Positions 28,612 to 36,360 of a stretch of DNA of 64,000 nucleotides are shown here, one piece after another. The notes below the pieces were generated by a model. That model did no database searches. It had not been told where the DNA came from and saw nothing but the letters and a program-made list of their open reading frames with translations. The DNA is from Duncaniella muricolitica. GTDB lineage: Bacteria; Bacteroidota; Bacteroidia; Bacteroidales; Muribaculaceae. The translations under genes and the position numbers were made by a program. How positions within the stretch are numbered: the first letter of the stretch is position 1; each line of letters opens with the position of its first letter. The DNA is taken from the NCBI GenBank assembly GCA_025808375.1, contig CP061009.1, forward strand, positions 310,001 through 374,000, in the 5' to 3' direction.

Positions 28612-29817
28612 TTATTCCGGAGCAGCGAAGATTACGATGCGGTTCCAGTCGTTGGTGGGATATACCTGAGTGTCCGAGCCTTCGGCCTGGAGGATGAGGC
28701 GGTCGGCCGAGATGCCGTAGTCGCCGGTGAGGATGTCGGCCACAGCCTGGGCGCGACGCTGAGAGAGTTTCATGTTGTAGGCCGATGTACCGGTCTTCTT
28801 GTCGGCATATCCGCATACTACAATCTGAGCGTTGGGGTTGGCCTTGAGATACTCGGCGATGTTATATACGTTGACCATTTCCTCTGACGATACATAGGCC
28901 GAGTTGATCTTGAAGCGTACGGTGGGGAAGAGAGTGGTCGAAGTGCTCTCGACTTCCACTGCTTCGGGTACCTCGGGGCAGGGGAGCTGGGCCTCGGCGG
29001 CTGCAAGAGCGGCCGATGTAGTGGCAAGTGCGCCGCGCAAGTCGTTGATCTGAGCGTTGGCCTGGTTGAGTGCGTTTACGTAGTCGCAGGGGTTGTAGCG
29101 TTCAAACTTCGAACCTGTGAAGTGGATGATCACACCGCCGGTGGCCGAGATGTCGAGGTCGATGGGGCGGTCATACACTACGTTGTTGTAGTTGTCGCCA
29201 TAGAACATCGCGCGTCCCTCGGCAAAGAGGTCGACATAGGGGCTTACACGGAAGCGGAGCTGAATGCCGGCCGATACGGGAAGCATCCACTGGTTGTGTT
29301 TGATGCGTCCGGCCTCATGGTAATCGTTGGCACCATCGACGTTGCGGAAGTTATAGACAAATGTGCCGCCGAGTCCTACGTAGGGGATGATTGACACGGG
29401 GCGTGAGGGATTGTAGCCGGCGATGGAGTTACACATGTCCCACATGAAGTCGACGTTGAGATTGGCTGTGCGGGCCGAGGCCATTGCGCCTTTCTGCCAG
29501 TGCATCGAGCCGTAATAGGCCGAGAATCTGAATCCGAGGTATGGTGAAATCCAGCGGCCTACGCCAATGTTGTAGATTGCCGTTATGCGGCGTTCCTTGG
29601 TGCCCTGTTCCATGATCGGGGTGCGCATACCTGCGCCGAGCTGTATATACCAGTTGTCGCGCCATGAACCGGGGGTGTAAATGTCCTTGCACTGCACCTG
29701 CTCTACGGCAAAAGTGCTCTCTTCGACTACTACACCTGTAGTCTCCTGTGCGTTCACATCATTGGCCGACATGAGGACACCGCCTAATGCTGCCATAAGA
29801 AACAGTTGCTTTTTCAT
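28612..29817 (-). CDS. OmpA-family outer-membrane protein
   Basis: A 401-residue protein: a signal peptide (MKKQLFLMAALGGVLMSAND), an N-terminal beta-barrel (about 50-230), a short helical linker with NALNQANAQINDLRGALATT, and a C-terminal OmpA peptidoglycan-binding domain (about 290-401) with TVRFKINSAYVSSEEMVNVY and YNMKLSQRRAQAVADIL. It should join the outer membrane to the wall. The ATG at 29815-29817 gives a clean signal peptide; an ATG three codons earlier is also possible. The SRP RNA gene lies upstream on the same strand. The barrel gene at 63726 begins similarly. Confidence 0.9.
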   Translation of the reverse strand: MKKQLFLMAALGGVLMSANDVNAQETTGVVVEESTFAVEQVQCKDIYTPGSWRDNWYIQLGAGMRTPIMEQGTKERRITAIYNIGVGRWISPYLGFRFSAYYGSMHWQKGAMASARTANLNVDFMWDMCNSIAGYNPSRPVSIIPYVGLGGTFVYNFRNVDGANDYHEAGRIKHNQWMLPVSAGIQLRFRVSPYVDLFAEGRAMFYGDNYNNVVYDRPIDLDISATGGVIIHFTGSKFERYNPCDYVNALNQANAQINDLRGALATTSAALAAAEAQLPCPEVPEAVEVESTSTTLFPTVRFKINSAYVSSEEMVNVYNIAEYLKANPNAQIVVCGYADKKTGTSAYNMKLSQRRAQAVADILTGDYGISADRLILQAEGSDTQVYPTNDWNRIVIFAAPE

Positions 29818-30009
29818 TACTCTCATAAATTTGGAATGAAACTTTTGAAGATTGTTTAGTCTTGCTAAGTAAGTATGATACTTTATGAACTTGTAACGTT
29901 AAGCAATCTTTAATTGTTCAAAGTAAAACAAAAAGTAGGGGTCCGGCGTGGCTTTTTAACACATTTATGTTAAGGACGTTAAATGACGGAAGGTGGGGAT
30001 ACGAAAAAA

Positions 30010-30106
30010 GGGTAAGCTTACTACATCGCACCGCTACGACCCGATACCGTTGCTTCGATCAAGACCTGGCGGAGTTCTCGGGGAGCTGGTCGTGTAGGAC
30101 TTACCC
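30010..30106 (-). ncRNA. ffs: signal recognition particle RNA (4.5S type)
   Basis: About 97 bases that fold end to end: the 5' GGGTAAG pairs with 3' CTTACCC (30010-30016 and 30100-30106), followed on the minus strand by TTTTTT. The apical part reads CCGCCAGGTCTTGATC then GAAGCAACGGTA, matching the conserved SRP symmetric loop (CCAGG opposite AGCAACGG) that binds Ffh M-domain. Immediately upstream on the minus strand is a perfect TACCTTTG box at the right distance for the 5' end. It is the small bacterial form without an Alu domain. The remaining 29827-30009 and 30120-30322 stretches show no gene. Confidence 0.85.
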
Positions 30107-30111
30107 GACTG

Positions 30112-30119
30112 CAAAGGTA
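30112..30119 (-). promoter_or_regulatory. -7 element of SRP RNA
   Basis: Complement reads TACCTTTG; transcription would begin near 30106-30107, exactly the folded 5' end. No clear TTTG is seen 20 bases before it. Confidence 0.7.
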
Positions 30120-30322
30120 CAACTTTTTTCAATCACGGCAAGCGTTGGCACAATATTTTTATAATGCTTTTTATTTTCAATACTCACTCTATATAATAAG
30201 GTGTAATGTGTGCTTTGTATTAACATTATTTTGGTTAAAAATAAAATCGTAAAAATAAAAGATAGGGCGGGAGGTGTGAAAAATGGAAAGAAATTATTAC
30301 TTTTGTAGAAATTTGGAAAAGA

Positions 30323-30616
30323 ATGGCCGGAAACCTTCAACAACGCATCGACAGGCTCCAGTCCAAAGCCCGCTTGCTCGCCGACCGATACAAGGTGGTG
30401 AAGCGAGGCCGGGAAGAGGCCGAAGGCCGGGTGGCGGAGCTTCAGGCACAAGTCTTGCGTCTTGAGCGGGAATTATCGCTCAGAGACGCCGAGATAGAGC
30501 GTCTGAAGGTGTCGTCGGTGCTGACCCCCGACCATAAGGACGTTGAGGCCACACGTACATTCCTATCTGAATTAGTGCGCGAAATCGACAAGTGCATCGC
30601 TCAGTTAAGCATTTGA
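30323..30616 (+). CDS. small coiled-coil protein upstream of ZapA
   Basis: A 97-residue protein, nearly all helical, with heptad-like spacing from about 1 to 70 (RIDRLQSKARLLADRY, GRVAELQAQVLRLERELSLR). The stop overlaps the zapA start by one base (TGATG), so translation is coupled. In other bacteria ZapB is a coiled-coil partner of ZapA at the division ring. This protein has the same size and build, but no sequence identity is claimed. A role with ZapA in division is inferred from context. Confidence 0.7.
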   Translation: MAGNLQQRIDRLQSKARLLADRYKVVKRGREEAEGRVAELQAQVLRLERELSLRDAEIERLKVSSVLTPDHKDVEATRTFLSELVREIDKCIAQLSI

Positions 30617-30918
30617 TGTCTGACAAAATACATAACATATCCATCCGTATCGCCGACCTGCCACGCATACAGCTCACAGTGCCCCACAGTCAGGAGCCGC
30701 TGGTGAGACGTGCCGAAGAAAATATCAACGGCCTGTGGAAAAAATGGAAGGAGAGGGATGAGTTCCGCGACAAGTCGTCGGCCGAAGTCCTGGCGATGGT
30801 CACCTTCAGGTTTGCCCAGCTTTATTATTCCAACCTGGAGGCCGGCGAGAGCCTCGACAGCATGCTCGACGGCATGGAGCAGACTTTTGACAGCCTGCTT
30901 CTTGACGACATAACATAA
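30616..30918 (+). CDS. zapA: cell division protein ZapA
   Basis: A 100-residue protein. The N-terminal beta-hairpin (ISIRIADLPRIQLTVP) and the following EPLVRRAEENINGLWKKWKE plus a long helix carrying FAQLYYSNLEAGESLD fit the ZapA fold, which dimerises and bundles FtsZ filaments at the Z ring. I chose the ATG at 30616, overlapping the previous stop, rather than one eight codons earlier inside the upstream gene. It is followed by a structured RNA candidate and rny. Confidence 0.85.
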   Translation: MSDKIHNISIRIADLPRIQLTVPHSQEPLVRRAEENINGLWKKWKERDEFRDKSSAEVLAMVTFRFAQLYYSNLEAGESLDSMLDGMEQTFDSLLLDDIT

Positions 30919-30924
30919 TCCGAC

Positions 30925-31080
30925 ACAGGCATACAAAAGCCTCGGCCGGAGCGGCACATGCCGACACATCACGCACGATTGACCCTATCGTAGCCCCGTG
31001 GCCGTAAGCCCCGCGTAATTTTCAGGCGTGGAGCCGACGCAAGCCCGAGGGCCCGCATGGGTCGGCACGTGTGTTTTTTT
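30925..31080 (+). ncRNA. structured RNA candidate, possibly 6S RNA
   Basis: The 200 bases between zapA and rny contain no gene but have a strong closing stem, CACATGCCGAC (30955-30965) with GTCGGCACGTGTG (31061-31073), followed by TTTTTTT. Inside are further complementary stretches such as CCTCGG/CCGAGG, an alternative pairing. 6S RNA sits directly after zapA in many bacteria, which is why I propose it. The length (about 120-155) is short for 6S and I cannot confirm the central bubble. It may instead be a long rny leader with terminator. Confidence 0.45.
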
Positions 31081-31118
31081 ATATCTTTATTCATCCTTTT
31101 TATTATCAACATTCAGAC

Positions 31119-32666
31119 ATGTTTATGATAGCATTACTTTATATCGCCATCGCATTGATAGGAGCGGCACTGGGCATAGGCATATTAATGGCCGTGCAGA
31201 AGTCTACCGGCCGCTCGCGCGCCAAGACTATCGTCGAGGACGCCCAGCGTGAAGCGGAGGTGATCATGAAAGACAAACTCCTCGAGGCCCGCGAGCAGGA
31301 GCTCCGCATCAAGACCGAGGCCGAGAAGGCCGCCAACCAGCGGCTCTCGCGCGTGCAGAGCGAGGAGGCCAAGCTCAAGCAGCGTCAGTCGCAGCTCAAT
31401 CAGCAGCAGAGCGAAAACACCAAGGCCCGCAACGAAATCGAGCAGTTGCGCCGCGAGATAGAGGCTCAGAGCCAGGCTCTCGAAGTGCGTGGCGAGGAGC
31501 TTGACCGTCTGCGCCGCTCGGCTCAGGAGGCTCTCGAACACATCTCGGGCCTGTCGAGCGAAGAGGCCAAGGAGAAGCTCGTCGAGAGTCTCAAGGACGA
31601 GGCCAAGACTGCTGCTGCCGCCTATATACACGACATTATGGACGAGGCCAAGATGACCGCCAACAAGGAGGCCAAGCGCATCGTCGTACAGTCGATACAG
31701 CGTCTTGCCACCGAGACCGCCATTGAAAACTCGGTGACTGTATTCCACATCGACAGCGATGAAATCAAGGGCCGCATCATCGGTCGCGAGGGCCGTAACA
31801 TCCGTGCACTTGAGGCTGCGACCGGCATTGAGATTATTGTCGATGACACCCCCGAGGCCATCGTGCTGTCGGGCTTCGACCCTGTGCGTCGCGAGATAGC
31901 CCGTCTGGCTCTGCATCAGCTTGTGGCCGACGGCCGCATCCATCCCGCCCGTATCGAGGAAGTGGTAGGCAAGGTGCGCCGTCAGATCGAGGAGGAGATT
32001 GTCGAGACCGGCAAGCGCACCGCCATCGACCTCGGTATCCATGGTCTGCATCCCGACCTCATACGTATGGTGGGCAAGATGAAATATCGCTCGAGCTATG
32101 GCCAGAACCTGCTGCAACACTCGCGCGAGACGGCCAACCTCTGTGCCATCATGGCCGCCGAGCTTGGTCTCAACCCCAAGAAGGCACGTCGTGCCGGATT
32201 GCTCCACGACATAGGCAAGGTGCCTGATGAGGAGCCCGAGCTGCCCCACGCTCTCCTCGGCATGAAGCTCGCTGAGAAATACAAAGAGAAGCCCGAGATA
32301 TGCAACGCCATAGGTGCTCACCACGACGAGATAGAGCAGACATCGCTCCTCGCGCCCATCGTGCAGGTGTGCGACGCCATTTCGGGTGCCCGTCCGGGCG
32401 CACGCCGCGAGATTGTCGAGGCTTACATCAAGCGACTCAACGACCTCGAGCAGCTCGCTCTCAGCTATCCCGGCGTAATCAAGACTTATGCCATCCAGGC
32501 AGGTCGTGAGCTGCGTGTGATAGTGGGTGCCGACAAGATTGACGATGTCGAGACCGAAAAGCTCTCGGAGGAGATAGCACGCCGCATCCAGGATGAGATG
32601 ACTTATCCCGGACAGGTGAAGATTACCGTAATCCGCGAGACACGCTCGGTAAGTTTCGCTAAGTAA
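31119..32666 (+). CDS. rny: ribonuclease Y
   Basis: A 515-residue membrane-anchored endoribonuclease that begins mRNA decay. It has an N-terminal membrane helix (MFMIALLYIAIALIGAALG), a long charged coiled coil (about 25-190), a KH domain with IKGRIIGREGRNIRALEAAT, and an HD domain with the metal motif GLLHDIGKVPDE plus AIGAHHDEIE. Start at 31119 follows from the anchor; an upstream ATG lies in the RNA candidate. A ricT-like gene starts 13 bases after the stop. A long open frame on the opposite strand is a codon-bias shadow. Confidence 0.95.
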   Translation: MFMIALLYIAIALIGAALGIGILMAVQKSTGRSRAKTIVEDAQREAEVIMKDKLLEAREQELRIKTEAEKAANQRLSRVQSEEAKLKQRQSQLNQQQSENTKARNEIEQLRREIEAQSQALEVRGEELDRLRRSAQEALEHISGLSSEEAKEKLVESLKDEAKTAAAAYIHDIMDEAKMTANKEAKRIVVQSIQRLATETAIENSVTVFHIDSDEIKGRIIGREGRNIRALEAATGIEIIVDDTPEAIVLSGFDPVRREIARLALHQLVADGRIHPARIEEVVGKVRRQIEEEIVETGKRTAIDLGIHGLHPDLIRMVGKMKYRSSYGQNLLQHSRETANLCAIMAAELGLNPKKARRAGLLHDIGKVPDEEPELPHALLGMKLAEKYKEKPEICNAIGAHHDEIEQTSLLAPIVQVCDAISGARPGARREIVEAYIKRLNDLEQLALSYPGVIKTYAIQAGRELRVIVGADKIDDVETEKLSEEIARRIQDEMTYPGQVKITVIRETRSVSFAK

Positions 32667-32679
32667 GGAGGGTCGGCTC

Positions 32680-34152
32680 ATGAAAGAGAAAGACCGCCGC
32701 TGTCCGCGCGGCAAACTCCATTGTTTCGACTGGCTTGATGATGTGCCCGAAGTGCCCGGAGCGGGTGTCGACGACATTGTCGAGGTGCAGTTCAAGAACA
32801 CCCGCAAGGGATATTACCGCAACTCGCTCGGGCTGCCGCTCGAGATCGGCGAGATGGTGGCCGTGGAGGCTACTCCGGGCCATGACATAGGGTGCGTCAC
32901 GCTCACGGGACGTCTCGTGGCCATGCAGATGCGTCGCGCCGGTTTCAAGAGCGATGCCGAGATCAAGCGTGTGTTTCGCAAGGCCAAGCCGGCCGACCTC
33001 GAGAAATATGAGGAGGCCCGTGCGCGCGAGAACGACACCATGATACGTGCCCGCAAGATAGCTGAGTCACTTAATCTCAATATGAAGATTGGCGACGTGG
33101 AGTATCAGGGCGACGGCAACAAAGCCATATTCTATTACATAGCCGACGAGCGTGTCGACTTCCGTCAGCTCATCAAGGTGCTTGCCGAGACATTCAAGGT
33201 GCGCATCGAGATGAAGCAGATAGGCGCGCGTCAGGAAGCAGGCCGCATAGGCGGCATCGGCTCGTGCGGACGTCCGTTGTGCTGCGCCAGTTGGATGACC
33301 AACTTTGTGTCGGTCGGCACCAGTGCCGCGCGTTATCAGGATATTTCGCTCAATCCGCAGAAACTGGCCGGACAGTGTGCCAAGCTTAAGTGTTGTCTCA
33401 ACTTTGAGGTGGACACCTATGTGGAGAGCTCCAAATTTCTTCCCGAGAAGAATGTGCGCCTTGAGACGGCCGACAATACATATTATCACTTCAAGACCGA
33501 TATATTCAAGAAGGAGATTACCTATTCGACCGACAAACAGATGGCGGCCAATCTGGTGACCATAGATGCCGAGAGGGCGTTTGAGGTAATCGAGATGAAC
33601 CGTCGGGGTGAGAAGCCGCTGAAGCTCGAGCGTGAAGGCCAGGAAAAGCAGCGCGAAAAGGCCAAGCCTATCGACCTGGCTTCGCAGGATGACCTCACAC
33701 GCTTTGACAAGGCCAAAAAGAAGAAAAAGAAAAAGAAACCACAACAGACCGGCGACAAGCCACAGGCTCCGGCGGCACAACAGCAACCGGCCGCTGCCGG
33801 TCAGGCCCGACAGGAGCAGAAGCCGCAGCGGCAGGAGAGTGGCGACCGTAAGCCCAAGGGACAGCGTCTCGCCGGACAGAAGCCGCAGCCTAAGCCGCAG
33901 GAGCGACCCGAGCGTCAGGACAAGCCGCGCAACGATGCTCGTCAGTCAGAGCAGCGTCGCGATGACCGTCAGGGTGGTCAGCAACGCCAGGGCGGTCAGC
34001 CTCAGGGCGAGCGACAGGGCGGCAATCAGCCGGCACGGCAGCCTTCGCAGCGTCAGGGCGACCGTCAGCCAGCTCCGCAACGTCCGGCTACGGCTCCGTC
34101 AACCGGTCGTGGGCCCAAGGCTTTCCGCGGTGAGGAAAATGGTAATGCCTGA
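32680..34152 (+). CDS. ricT: PSP1/RicT-like protein with long disordered RNA-like tail
   Basis: A 490-residue protein. Residues 1-300 are a PSP1 C-terminal-type domain like B. subtilis RicT (YaaT), with Cys clusters GSCGRPLCCASWM (Cys 196, 201, 202) and CAKLKCCLNFE (Cys 233, 238, 239) that could hold an Fe-S cluster. RicT with two partners activates RNase Y in B. subtilis. Residues about 345-490 are a basic low-complexity tail of K, Q, R, P and G with short QGGQ/RQGG repeats, much longer than in Firmicutes. It follows rny directly and precedes gldH by 40 bases. Symbol is by similarity. Confidence 0.85.
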   Translation: MKEKDRRCPRGKLHCFDWLDDVPEVPGAGVDDIVEVQFKNTRKGYYRNSLGLPLEIGEMVAVEATPGHDIGCVTLTGRLVAMQMRRAGFKSDAEIKRVFRKAKPADLEKYEEARARENDTMIRARKIAESLNLNMKIGDVEYQGDGNKAIFYYIADERVDFRQLIKVLAETFKVRIEMKQIGARQEAGRIGGIGSCGRPLCCASWMTNFVSVGTSAARYQDISLNPQKLAGQCAKLKCCLNFEVDTYVESSKFLPEKNVRLETADNTYYHFKTDIFKKEITYSTDKQMAANLVTIDAERAFEVIEMNRRGEKPLKLEREGQEKQREKAKPIDLASQDDLTRFDKAKKKKKKKKPQQTGDKPQAPAAQQQPAAAGQARQEQKPQRQESGDRKPKGQRLAGQKPQPKPQERPERQDKPRNDARQSEQRRDDRQGGQQRQGGQPQGERQGGNQPARQPSQRQGDRQPAPQRPATAPSTGRGPKAFRGEENGNA

Positions 34153-34192
34153 CCCACGGTCACGTCATGCAATATTATTTTATTAACGCGAG

Positions 34193-34666
34193 ATGATCAG
34201 AATCGTCTACATACTTACAGCAATCGCCGCCCTATGGGTGGCGGTTGCCTCTTGTACGGGTGGGCAGCGTGATTACAGCCGCTGGACCGACCTGCCGGCC
34301 CGCGGGTGGGCTTATGGCGACACTGTGAGCCTGCTGCCTGTCGACACGGCTCTTCATGACAATGATTCGCTTGTGAGACGACCGTTGAGGTTCGGGCTCA
34401 CACATTCCAACGACTATCCTTATTCCAATCTGTGGCTTGAGGTGACTTATCACGGAGAGGAAAGCAGCTATCGCGACACTCTCAATGTGTCGCTTGCAGA
34501 TGTCTACGGCCGATGGCTCGGCAGCGGTTTCGGTGCAAATTACCAGCATGAGATTGTGCTCAATCCGCGTGCCGACATCGATCTTACCCGACCTGTCACG
34601 GTGCGACATATAATGCGTGTCGACACGCTCCGCGGTCTTGACAGGATAGGGGTAAGTGTGAGATAG
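34193..34666 (+). CDS. gldH: gliding-motility-associated lipoprotein GldH
   Basis: A 157-residue lipoprotein, lipobox AVASC with Cys at about 21. The mature part fits GldH: YSRWTDLPARGWAYGDTV, then LRFGLTHSNDYPYSNLWLEV, and the end VRHIMRVDTLRGLDRIGVSVR without the extra domain. GldH is needed for gliding in Flavobacterium, but in non-motile Bacteroidales it persists and its role is unclear. It is the last gene of the rny-ricT-gldH run. Confidence 0.85.
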   Translation: MIRIVYILTAIAALWVAVASCTGGQRDYSRWTDLPARGWAYGDTVSLLPVDTALHDNDSLVRRPLRFGLTHSNDYPYSNLWLEVTYHGEESSYRDTLNVSLADVYGRWLGSGFGANYQHEIVLNPRADIDLTRPVTVRHIMRVDTLRGLDRIGVSVR

Positions 34667-34699
34667 CATATCACAATTATCAGTATAACGCTATAAAGA

Positions 34700-34789
34700 A
34701 ATGATGTCTGACAGGACATCGGTTATCGTGAGAGGGGGCAGTATCAGCTATCGCGCCCGATAATCGGTGTCCTGTCGGACTCCATCATT
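34700..34789. repeat. long imperfect palindrome after gldH
   Basis: AATGATGTCTGACAGGACATC (34700-34720) plus GGTTATCG and the complementary right arm ending 34789 give a stem of nearly 30 bp with a few mismatches and a three-base bulge; the loop is about 28 bases. It could end the rny-gldH transcript, but its size and mismatches look more like a small repeat element. Confidence 0.6.
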
Positions 34790-35043
34790 GTATTGTGTCA
34801 TTTGTCCGGGCACACCTCCGCTGCGCTTCGGTGAACCTGGTTACTACCAAATCTGCGTCCTACGGACGCCCTTGCGGGATATAGAAGTGGCATGCGTGGG
34901 GTCTGTGCGGTTGCGGATGCCTGGGGACGCGTACGTCAGGCAGAATTAGGGTGGGTATTAATCTGCGATGTATCGTAACTTCGGCTTGGCTACATTAATC
35001 TATGATACGCCAATCTATGATACGCCGAGATTTCGGGTCAGCC
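34790..35043. other. non-coding intergenic region with short repeats
   Basis: No credible gene. It contains CGCTGCGCTTCGG, GCGTCCTACGGACGCC (a short palindrome), and a 15-base tandem pair AATCTATGATACGCC at 34997-35011 and 35012-35026. Base use is more GC-rich than the flanks. Similar palindromic phrases recur in Bacteroidales intergenic regions as I recall, so a dispersed element is likely. Confidence 0.5.
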
Positions 35044-35107
35044 AAACTTTTGTTTCTTATTGAGCTTATGAAACTTTTGTATCTCCTTTGGGATGGGAGG
35101 GTGGACT
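35044..35107 (+). repeat. dispersed intergenic repeat, copy B
   Basis: Contains AAACTTTTGTTTCTTAT, GCTTATG, CTTTTGTATCTCCT and GGGATGGG in the same order as the inverted copy at 15066-15121. The core is about 46 bases, with five mismatches between copies. No open frame of interest overlaps it. Confidence 0.7.
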
Positions 35108-35131
35108 TTTATTTTTGTGGATATACAAAGA

Positions 35132-35165
35132 CCTCGGGCATCAATCGCTTGATTGATGCCCGAGG
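35132..35165 (-). terminator. terminator of tRNA-Met
   Basis: A perfect 15-bp stem CCTCGGGCATCAATC with a 4-base loop, located 12 bases beyond the tRNA 3' end. T's follow on both strands (TCTTTG on minus, CTTTTTT on plus), so it may stop transcription from either side. Confidence 0.75.
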
Positions 35166-35176
35166 CTGCTTTTTTG

Positions 35177-35250
35177 TAGCGAGACCGAGAATTGAACTCG
35201 GGACCTCCGGGTTATGAATCCGACGCTCTAACCAACTGAGCTATCTCGCC
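35177..35250 (-). tRNA. tRNA-Met (anticodon CAT)
   Basis: A 74-base cloverleaf on the minus strand: acceptor GGCGAGA, D-arm AGCTCAGTTGGTTAGAGC, anticodon loop TTCATAA, and T-arm GAGTTCAATTCTC. The first acceptor pair is G-U and pair 31-39 of the anticodon stem is A-C. The elongator form is most likely; CAT could also be tRNA-Ile2 (lysidine) or initiator, but there is no initiator-type stem of three G-C pairs. Confidence 0.85.
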
Positions 35251-35266
35251 ATCACAATTTGCGTTG

Positions 35267-35298
35267 CAAAGGTAGACATTTTGGTTAAAACCACCAAA
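35267..35298 (-). promoter_or_regulatory. promoter of tRNA-Met
   Basis: Minus strand: TTTG (complement of 35295-35298), 20 bases, TACCTTTG (complement of 35267-35274). An ideal match placed about 17 bases before the tRNA 5' end. Confidence 0.8.
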
Positions 35299-35324
35299 TT
35301 TTTCTGCAAAAACTTTTGTTGTAG

Positions 35325-35446
35325 TTATTGACATTTTATTGACATTGTTTCTACATGTTATTGACAATGCTTTTACAAATTATCAACATTTTTGTGTAAT
35401 ATGTTGTAGTATAGGTGGTTGTTTTATGGGTGTTTTGTGTTGATAA
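35325..35446. repeat. phased nonamer repeats, DnaA-box-like
   Basis: TTATTGACA at 35325, 35336 and 35358, TTATCAACA at 35380, and its inverse TGTTGATAA at 35438. Starts of the first four are separated by 11, 22 and 22 bases, one or two helical turns, so all face one side of the helix. TTATCAACA differs by one base from the DnaA box TTATCCACA; TTATTGACA by two. The rest of 35299-35768 is AT-rich without a gene. Confidence 0.6.
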
Positions 35447-35768
35447 CTTGGGGGTATTGTTGAAAACAGTGTTAAATATCTACACAAAGAAGCGGCATTG
35501 CTCCCATGTTGTCACAACTTGGAGCCGTGCCGCAATTCTTTTACTCAACAATAACATTCGTATATCTCCTACAGGGAGGAGAGATCACTATGAGGTTTTT
35601 ATCCTGATGCAAAATTACTAAGATTATTTGCTTCGGTATATACCTAAAAAGAATGATTATTGAGTTGAAAATCGGAGTGTCGCTAATGGTTTTTAATTAT
35701 CCTACGGTGTTTTGCCCCCGGTTGATGTGCTTTTTTGCCTTCGGTTGGGTGTGGCGGCGTCCGGGTGA

Positions 35769-36359
35769 TTATCTGATGTCGGGGGAGCCTTCGGGTGTCG
35801 GGTCGGTGACTATGACAGTCTTGCCGGTAAGTCCCGAAAGCATCGATGTGAGATTGTCGGCCGCCTCGGCCCGTGCACGTCTGACATAGCCTTTGCGATA
35901 GATTTTGCGTCGGAAATTGTCGCGCACCTTGGCCTTGATGGCGTTTTCCTCGGGCGTGGTGAAATGCTCCGAGCCAAAGAACCGGTCGTTCCATGTGTCG
36001 ATGACAAGATAGGAACCGGGATCGGTCGATTCGTATATCTCGACTATTTCGCGGGGGAGTGTCACGAGTATGGTGTCGCCCTGTTCGCTCAGGCCGATGT
36101 TCTCGAGGTCGAAGGTTATGGAGCCGTTGAGGGTGGCGCGGGCAAACATATGTCGGGTGCCTATCGAGGCTTTGATGGGCACGTCCTCATATATGTCAAG
36201 AGCGCAGAGCCGCACCATAGGACTGATGTCTGTGATGGCGGAGTCGTGGGCTGTGACGCGTGACGCCTTGGGTGAGCGGACCCACCATATGGCGGCCGCG
36301 CCGACAAGGATGACGACGGCGATTATGACCAGCAGTCGCAGTGTTCCGAAAAGTTTCAT
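35769..36359 (-). CDS. DUF4230 protein, first of a pair
   Basis: A 196-residue protein with one N-terminal membrane helix (about 5-28) and a DUF4230 domain outside the cytoplasm, with FDLENIGLSEQGDTILVTLP and a C-terminal helix pair (AIKAKVRDNFRRKIYRKGYV). It begins one base after the stop of the second DUF4230 gene. DUF4230 has no known function; its strands and helices resemble an anchored adaptor. It ends at a gene-poor AT-rich region. Confidence 0.8.
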   Translation of the reverse strand: MKLFGTLRLLVIIAVVILVGAAAIWWVRSPKASRVTAHDSAITDISPMVRLCALDIYEDVPIKASIGTRHMFARATLNGSITFDLENIGLSEQGDTILVTLPREIVEIYESTDPGSYLVIDTWNDRFFGSEHFTTPEENAIKAKVRDNFRRKIYRKGYVRRARAEAADNLTSMLSGLTGKTVIVTDPTPEGSPDIR

Positions 36360-36360
36360 C

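Noticed and set aside
31185..32807. Long open frame opposite rny (about 540 codons) and similar opposite frames elsewhere
   Set aside because: They mirror the strong third-position C/G bias of the true gene, show no recognisable motifs and overlap it completely.
33700..34150. RicT tail as a misassembly or frameshift artefact
   Set aside because: The tail is in frame, has balanced Q/R/K/P/G codons and ends in a normal stop 40 bases before gldH.
35325..35446. Chromosomal origin of replication at the phased nonamers
   Set aside because: The rRNA operon at 9.8-15 kb points toward this site and would be transcribed against a fork leaving it, which is rare. The plus strand looks G-rich on both sides, so no skew switch is evident. 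No dnaA or dnaN is near.
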